A DNA stretch of 64,000 bases from Serripes groenlandicus (Eukaryota; Mollusca; Bivalvia; Cardiida; Cardiidae): positions 26,607,097 to 26,671,096 of the forward strand of contig JASEVX010000006.1 in NCBI GenBank assembly GCA_031761405.1, read 5' to 3'. The notes under the pieces are model-generated. The model did not search any database and was not told the origin of the DNA. It saw nothing but the letters and a program-made list of their open reading frames with translations. The translations under genes were made by a program, and so were the position numbers. Position 1 is the stretch's first letter. Every line of letters starts with the position of its first letter. Shown in pieces: positions 52,501-61,500 of this stretch.

Positions 52501-55500
52501 CTTACTAAAAAATGTGAGATAATCATATGTACGATAAACGTATATCCGATGTCCGCCATTTTCTATTACGAAACTTGACCTTATCGTAAACAAACACAAT
52601 CTTCCACTGTTTTTCGAATAATTTGCTGAAATGGAATGAATTTTAGCAAGTTGTGTCATAAAATAATCGCAATTCGTCAATAAACGTGTACATGTACATA
52701 ATCGGAAAAAAAAAAACTTTTTAATAAAAGTATAACATTTTTACAGGTAAATATTGCGGTGGAATCGCGGTGATTTCAAAATAGATAAGAAGCTCGAATC
52801 GACGACATGTCAATCGCGGTGATATAATTAGCCCGTAGGCGGTATTGCGGTGATCGTATAGGTTGAATTGCGGTGATTATCCGCGATGAAAAATATTTGT
52901 CCATCGTGGGATCGCGGAAAACGCGTTTTCCGCGTGAGCTGTACTGTAAGGGAAAGGGATAATCTGAGTACGGTACACACGTTTGGCTGATCTATATATA
53001 TATCTATGTAAACACAAACATTCTTCCAGTTAAATAGAGGATATTACATGAGTGGTCATTCAATACGGAATTTATTAAACGAGTTTTCTGAAATTGATAA
53101 GAACGAGCCTTCGCAAGTTTTTATCATTTTTAGAAAACGAGTTTAATAAATTTCGTATTTAATGACCACGAATGTCATATTCTTTTTATATCATAAATAC
53201 TAATTTAATAATTTACAGCGCTATATCTATATAAACGTCGCTATAACGCTCGCGTATTTACAACGCTAAACGTTACGTTATGACGTCACGTTACGTAGCA
53301 TTGTTATTACACTAGTTGAATACGCAATTTATACAATGGCTTTATTACACTCCCGGCGACGTCATTTATGATATAATATCGTTTATAAAACAAGGTTAAA
53401 ACTATAATTATACAAAATGTTCACTTGAGGTTCTGTCCCTCTACCCACATAATGATGCTTTCTGATGCCTCTGCAGCAGAAGACTTTTTGAAAACATGGC
53501 GAAAAAAGAAGAAATTGCTCAAAACGAGCAATTTCTACTTTTGTCACCATGTTTTCAACTCTATTCAATTATTTCATTTTCAGAGATTTTCGATATTTTT
53601 TTCTAGATGTTTTCAAAGTGGTCTGCAGAATTGTTTGTTGTATGTGGGAAAGTGTAACATTATAACTATACAAAATGTTCACTTGTGGTTCTTATGAAAG
53701 TAAAATAAGTTTCAATCGTAGAAGCTTATTACAGAAACAAGTACATGTAACTTGTGTTGAAAGTACAAAGGACTTTTAACCCTTTCCCTCATACGACAAT
53801 TCTGCAGCAGACGACTTTGAACGTATTTTGTCAAAACATAGAAAATCTCCATAATTGAATGGATAACCTATGACAAAAAGTGGAAAACATTGTGGCAAAA
53901 GGAGAAATTGCACGTCCTGTGCAATTTCTTCTTTTGTCACTATGTTTTCAAAAAGCCGTCTGCTGCACAGGCGTCAGAAAGCGTCTATATGAGGGAAAGG
54001 GTTAAATCATAGGAGCTTATTACAGAAACAAGTAACTTGTTAATCAACCCTTGATCTAGCCAAACTATAGTGTCCTGGCCCCTGGGTACACACCTACATG
54101 TACTTCAATAAAAAAAATTAGACTGTCACACATTGAAAACATCTCACCAAAAAGATTTGTAAATCCATACAAATGAAAGCATGTGTGCAAAGGTCCAGAT
54201 AAGGAGGGGTATTCAGCTCCTTTTCCCACAATTTCTCTCTTATTATAAAAGCAAACCCTATGTTGTGGGTACTCACTAAGACGATTCTTTTGAGTACACA
54301 CAACATAGGGAACGAGGGTCAAATAAAGATTTTAGAACATGCAAAACACCCCTTATCTAGAGCTCTGTGTGTGGTTGCACAGACTGATCTGGATCTACAC
54401 TGTTCACAATAAGTACCTTTTCCCATGGACGGGCTCATATCTCTGCTCATATGATTGTTATTTTGTTGGTGATGTACTCCAGAGATATATGAAATGATAA
54501 GATGATGAACAAGAAAAATTAAAAGAACTACTTTGTTAACGTTTAACCCTTCTCCACCTCAACACATCAACAGCAGATGATTTTTGAAATCATTTTTTGC
54601 AAAAGGAGAAATGATCCTTTATGCTTTCATTAAAAGAGATTGCCATATCTTTTGCCAAGCTGTTTTAAAAGTTGTCTGCTGCACATTTGTTGTAAATGGG
54701 AAAGGGTTAAAATATTGTAATGAAACTAAGTACACATAATTATCATGACTTAAAGATGTGCAGGAGAGTTATCTCCCCTTGGTTCTTTTTTCATGATACA
54801 TGGTTTGCTTGTTTTTCATAATACATGGTTTGCTTGTTTTTCATGATACATGGTTTGCTTGTGTTTCATGATACATGGTTTGCTTGTGTTTCAGGATACA
54901 TGGTTTGCTTGTGTTTCAGGATACATAGTTTGCTTGTGTTTCATGATACATGGTCTGCTTGTTTTTCATGATACATGGTTTGCTTGTTTTTCATAATACA
55001 TGGTTTTCTTGTGTTTCATGATACATGGTTTGCTTATTTTTCATGATACATGGTTTACTTGTGTTTCATGATACATGGTTTGCTTGTTTTTCATGATACA
55101 TGGTTTGCTTGTTTTTCATGATACATGGTTTACTTGTGTTTCATGATACATGGTTTGCTTGTTTTTCATGATACATGGTTTGCTTGTGTTTCATGATACA
55201 TGGTTTGCTTGTTTTTCATGATACATGGTTTGCTTGTTTTTCATGATACATGGTTTGCTTGTGTTTCATGATACATGGTTTGCTTGTTTTTCATGATACA
55301 TGGTTTGCTTGTGTTTCATGATACATGGTTTGCTTGTCGTTCATGATACTGTCATACATGGTTTGCTTGTTTTTCATGATACATTGTTTGCTTGTTTTTC
55401 ATGATACATGGTTTGCTTGTGTTTCATGATACATGGTTTGCTTGTTTTTCATGATACATGGTTTGCTTGTGTTTCAGGAACCCTATTTCTTGAGTTATGG

Positions 55501-58500
55501 AAGAGAAGAAATTCTCGTCTGGCGTACGAATGGGATGTTGGACAGTTTGAACAAAATGAACCAGACAGACCACAGTTCTTTGGTACAAAGTTGAAAAAGG
55601 TTTGTTTTTGTTACATTTTAACCCTTTCCCACATGAAACACATCTGCAGCAGACGACATTATAAACATCTACTTAAGACATGAACAATTTCTAGAAATGA
55701 AGGTAAAATTACTGAAGTAAAGTTGAAAACATTGTGTCAAAAGGAAAAATAGCTCGTTTGAGCAATTTCTTCTTTTGTCATAATGTTTTCAGAATTCATC
55801 TGCTGCAGATGCATTAAAATATGTCTATAGTTAGGAAAGGGTTAACTTATTGTACTACCATCTTACTGACCAAATTATTGATAGCATATTTCATTATAGA
55901 TTCCCTTGCGTTCTCTGTCTGTCTGTCATGCTTTGACTTTACTTGTTACAGTTATTTCTCCATGTTTGTTACCATCACTTTATACTGTGAGGTAAACTCA
56001 CTTTGTCAATATTTCTTTATCAACAGTGACTTATAAGCCCATTGGGCCTAGTGTTTCTCATTAACCCTTTCCAACATACGACATCTCTGCAGCAGACAAC
56101 ATTGAAAACATTCTCGAAAGAAATTGGAAACTCCCTTTAAATGTGAAAGTACAATAACTGAATAGAGTTGAAAACATGGTGACAAAAGTAAGATTATTGA
56201 AAAAAGTTAAAAAACATCTCTATGAGTAATCTTTCCTTTAGCCAAAATGTTTTCAAAAGTTTTCTGCTGTGGATCTGTCGAAATGCATCTACATCTTGAG
56301 CAATTTCTCATTTTGCCACACTGATTTCAACTCTATCCAATAATAGTACTTTCATTTAACCCTTTCCCTCATACAACAATTCTTCAGACTTTGAACATAT
56401 TTTGTCAAAAAAGAGAAAATCTCTATAATTGAATGGATAACCTATGACTAAAAGTGTGGCACAAGGAGAAATTGCTTGTTTTGAGCAATTTCTTCTTTTG
56501 TCACTATGTTTTCAAAAAGCCTTCTGCTGCAGTCAGGCATAAGAAAGCGTCTATATGAGGGAAAGGGTTAAAGAGATTCCAAATATTTGCCTATATGTTT
56601 TCAAAGTCATCGGCTGCAGATGTGTGGAATTTCGGATGGGGTTAAACAAATTATATTCATTGAAATATATTTCTTTTTATTCAGGATCCAGTGACCAATG
56701 AAGATGACTGGTTCTACCCATTCAAGCGTCAAATAATCAAATATTGTTTGTCCTCATCGGCGCTCATTTTAATGGTAAAAACCTGTCTACTCTTTTCTCT
56801 GGATCATATTTGTCTTGTTGCGATTAAGTATCAAAAGCGAGACTAAGGTGTTGCTTTTCTGGCAGTGGCATCAAACATTTTCGTTTTTAGCTCGACTTTT
56901 CGAAGATAAGGCTAGCTATACTACTCGCCTCGGCGTTGGCGTCAGTGTTGGTGTCACACCTTGGTTAAGGTTTTTGTACCAATTCATTTTTTTGTCAAAA
57001 CCATAACAGATATTGCTTTGAAACTTACAACACTTAATCACTATCATTACCTCCATGAACAGACAAGAGTACATAAGTCTGTCAAGATTATTGTAAGAAT
57101 TATGGCCCTTTTTCGACTTAGAATTTTGGTTAAGTTTTTTTGTACCAATTCATTTTTTTTCAAAACCATTACAGATATTGCTTCGAAACTTACAACACTT
57201 ATTCACCATCATAACCTCCATCAACAGACAAGAGAATATAACATCAAGGTTTTTGTAAGAATTATGGCGCTTTTCAACTTAGAATTTTGGTTAAGTTTTT
57301 TGTACTACCCCACTTTTTTTCCAAACCATTAGAGATAAAGCTTATACACTTACAATACTTATTTAGCATCATTACCTCCATCAATAGACAAGATTTCATA
57401 ACTCTGTCGAGGTGATTTGTAAGAATAATGGCCCTTTTTTTACTTAGAATTTTGGTAAAGTTTTTCGTACCACCCTACTTTTTTTCAAAACCATCAGAGT
57501 GTAGCTTATACACTTACAATACTTATTTACCATCATTACCTCCATCAACAGACAAGAGTACATAAATCTGTCAAGGTTTATTTTAAAGAATTATGACCCT
57601 TTTTCAATATAGAACTTTGGTTAAGTTATTAATACCAAATCAATTTTTTTTCAAAACAATTAGAGATATAGCTTAAACACTAAGTCTTACACTATCTTTT
57701 TACCATCATTACCTCCACCAACCCCAACCGCCAAGAGTGCATAATTCAGTGAAGTTTTTTGTTAGATTTATGACCCTTTAGTGACTTGTAAAGTACTTTG
57801 CTTATAAAAAACCAAAAGTTATTGGTTATGTTTTCTGTACTACCCAAAAAAGTTTTGTTTTATTGGCAAGCACGAAAAAGTCGAGCACACTGTCCTCTGA
57901 CAGGTCTTTTTTTAACTTTTCTTATTTTGGTAAAGCTTTCAAACAAGGATAATAGTTGTATCTAACACTCTTCTTCACTTTGTATGCTGAAGGTGCTAAG
58001 TGTGACCTTATTTTTGGCCTATTACTTTGATAGTCCAAGCTGGGGACGGTGAGACATATAATTATGTGTAATTCTTGTTATTTTGTTTCTTTGTGTCAAT
58101 GGTTAAGTTTAGGGAAGTAAGTGGGAATCCTGCGACAAATATATTTTTGAAATTTTACGTATTAATCCTTTCCAACATATAGATGAATTTAGAAAACATT
58201 GTTTGTCAAAAAATAGAAAATCTCTATAATTGAATGGGTAACCTATGACTAAAAGTGGTAAACATTGTGGCAAAAGGAGAAATTGCTTGTTTTGAGCAAT
58301 TTCTTCTTTTGTCACTATGTTTTCAAAAAGCTGTCTGCTGCAGAGGCATCAGAAAGCGTCTATATGAGGGAAAGGGTTAAACCAAACTCTATATTGTTGG
58401 TGCACAAAAGAAATGCCCCAGTGAGATGATTCCTTTGAGTACCAACAACATAGGGTTTGAGGATCAAATAAGAATTTAAGAACATGACATAATTATGTCC

Positions 58501-61500
58501 CCTTAATCTCGATCTCTGTAGAGAGATCTGGCTGAACACAACTTCTTGTTTATTTACAGATACTTGTTGTATTCATAAGCCTGGCAGGTGTGATTGTTTA
58601 TCGAGTGATAGTGAGTGTTGATTACTGTACAGATCTTTCTGCAATAGAGTGCCTTTTTACAACTAGTCTTATATCAGCGTTACTTAATGCGACATCCATC
58701 CTCATACTTGGAAAGGTAGGTAACTCTGTAATTTATTAACCCCTCTCCCACATACATCAAATCTGCAGCAGACGACTTTCAAACCATCTGGTTAAAATAT
58801 GGAAAACTCTATTTATTTGTCAAATTGTTGTTTAACCCTTTCCCTCAATTTACAATTCTGCAGCAGACGACTTTGAATGTATTTTGTTAAAACATAGAAA
58901 ATTTCCATAATTGAAAGGATAACCTTATGACTAAAAGTGGAAAACATTGTGACAAAAGGAGAAATTGCTCGTTCTGAGCAATTTCTTCTTTTGTCATTAT
59001 GTTTTCAAAAAGCCGTCTGCTGCAGAGGCGTCAGAAAGCGTCTATATGAAGGAAAGGGTTAAAAGTTGTCTGCTGCAAAGGGTTAACACTTTCCCACATG
59101 CACAAGCATTTTGTACATTATCTGCAGCAGAACAATTGGAAAACATTGTGACATAAGGAAAAATTGCTTGTCATAAACAATTTCCATTTTTGCCACAATG
59201 TTTTCAAAGCTAGTTAAAAATTATACTTTCGTTTTAGTGAAATATTTCATATGTTTGATCAGATGGTGTATATCATTGTTTGTTTCGAGAGGTGTTTATT
59301 TGACTCTTTTGAATAGTATAATAACAAAAATATTTGTAAGATCCACATTATATGCCGAGCCTCGGTAGCTCAGTCTGTAGCGACGCAGACCAAGGCTCAG
59401 CCAACATTCTTTCCGACCTTTGACAAAAGTCCCTGTGACAACGTCATTCATCTTCCACCAATGGGCTAACATGTGAAAAAGAATCCAGTTGCTTGGAAAG
59501 TATGTTATGTGGAGTTCTGGTGTAAGAAAGCCAGCAAACAAATGAGCAGTCGAAGCTCCAGGAAAACCAAGCTTCATGTTATCATTACAAGTTTAGAAAA
59601 GAATCAACCTTGACCTCCGACGAATCTCATGCAGATGGAAAATAATTGCCAAAAGTTTTTTGAAACATTTTCGTGGCTCATTGGCGAATAGTGTAGAACT
59701 AGATCAGACTGAGCAGATGTGCAAATTGATCTCGTTTTACCTTGTCACAAATGTCTTTAGGTTCATTTTCTCAGAGGGCCTTAACCCTTTCCCTCATACG
59801 ACAATTCTGCAACAGACGACTTTGAACATTATTTTGTCAAAAAATAGAAAATCTCTATAATTTAATGGATAACTTATGATTAAAAGTGGAAAACATTGTG
59901 GCAAAAGGAGAAATTGCATGTTTTGTGCAATTTCTTCTTTTGTCACTATGTTTCCAAAAAGCTGTCTGCTGCGGAGGCATCAGAAAGCATCTGTATGAGG
60001 GAAAGGGTTAACTTGATTTTTACTAATAAAATTGACCCCTAACTTCATCTATCTATTTAGCTTCTCTTTAGACACTCCTGCAAGAGGTTCGTGAAATATA
60101 TTTGAAGAAAGCGTTTGTACTTGTCACATGTCAGGATTTTTCGTATTTTGTAAATATTAAAATGGTTGCTCACAGATGCTTCTACATGTTACCTAGTTGC
60201 CAAAGTGGCTCATTCATTTTGTAACCTAAAAGTACAGTGAGTTTTCCTTATTACAGATATATGATTGGGTTGCAGTTAAACTAACAGAATGGGGTAAGTT
60301 TAGTTTTTACCATAAACAGACAATTTCTGCCACAATGCTTTAAACTTTTTACTGCAACTATACTTTCAGTCTATTTTGCCTTATATGGCTATAGTGAAAA
60401 CTTAAAAAATCTTCTCCTCCGAAAGTGTAAGGTTGATTTTCAAATAATTTTGTAGAAATGTTCCTTGGGTGACCATCTATCAGATTCCTTCAAGCCATGT
60501 TGATTGGTCAAAAAACATGGCCGCCAGGGGGCGGGGCTATTTTGCCTTTTATGGCTATAGTGAAAACTTAAAAAATCTTCTCCTCCATAAGTGTCAGGCC
60601 GATTTTCAAATAATTGTGTGGAAATGTTCCTTGGGTGACCCTCTATCAGATTCCTTCAAGCAATGTTGATTGGTCGAAAAACATGGCCGCCAGGGGACGG
60701 GGGCTATTTTGCCTTATATGGCCAAAGTGAAAACTTAAAAAATCTTCAACATCTTCTCCTCAGTAACCAGTGGGAACCAGTGGGTCAATTGGGCTGAAAC
60801 TTCACAGAAAGCATCCTCTCAATGACCTCACCAGAATTCCTTCAAATTTTTGGGATCCATGCAGAATTCTGGTTTCCATGGCAACGAAACGAAAAAAACT
60901 GGAAAATTCTTCATCTCCCAAACTGCTTGGCAGATTTTCAAATAATTTTGTAGAAATGTTCCTTGGATGACCCTCTACCAGATTCCTTCAAGCCATGTTG
61001 ATTGGTCAAAAAACACGGCCGCCAGGGGGGCGGGGCTATTTTGCCTTATATGGCTATAGTGCAAACTTAAAAAATCTTCTCCTCCAAAAGTGTTAGCCCG
61101 ATTTTCAAATAATTTTGTAGAAATGTTCCTTGGATGACCCACTTTTAGATTCCTTCAAGCCATGTTGATTGGTCAAAAAACATGGCCGCCAGTGGGCAGG
61201 GCTATTTTGCATTATATGGCTATAGTTAAAACTTAAAAAATCTTCTCCTCCAAAAGTATCTGGCCGATTTTCAAATAATTTTGTAGAAATGTTCCTAGGG
61301 TGACCCTCTATCAGATTCCTTCAAGCCAAGTTGATTGGTCGGAAACAATGGCTGCCAGGGGGCGAGGCTTATATAGCTAAAGTGAAAAAAAAAAAAAATC
61401 AGATGAGCGATTCAAGGGCCATCATGGCCCTCTTGTTTGATAAAATATGTTCAAAGACATGTGCTGCAGAATTGTTGTATGAGGGAAAGGGTTAAATGTT

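Noticed and set aside
56961..57332. 123-codon plus-strand frame
   Set aside because: It spans the tandem units of a HINE-like element, and its periodicity follows the DNA repeat.
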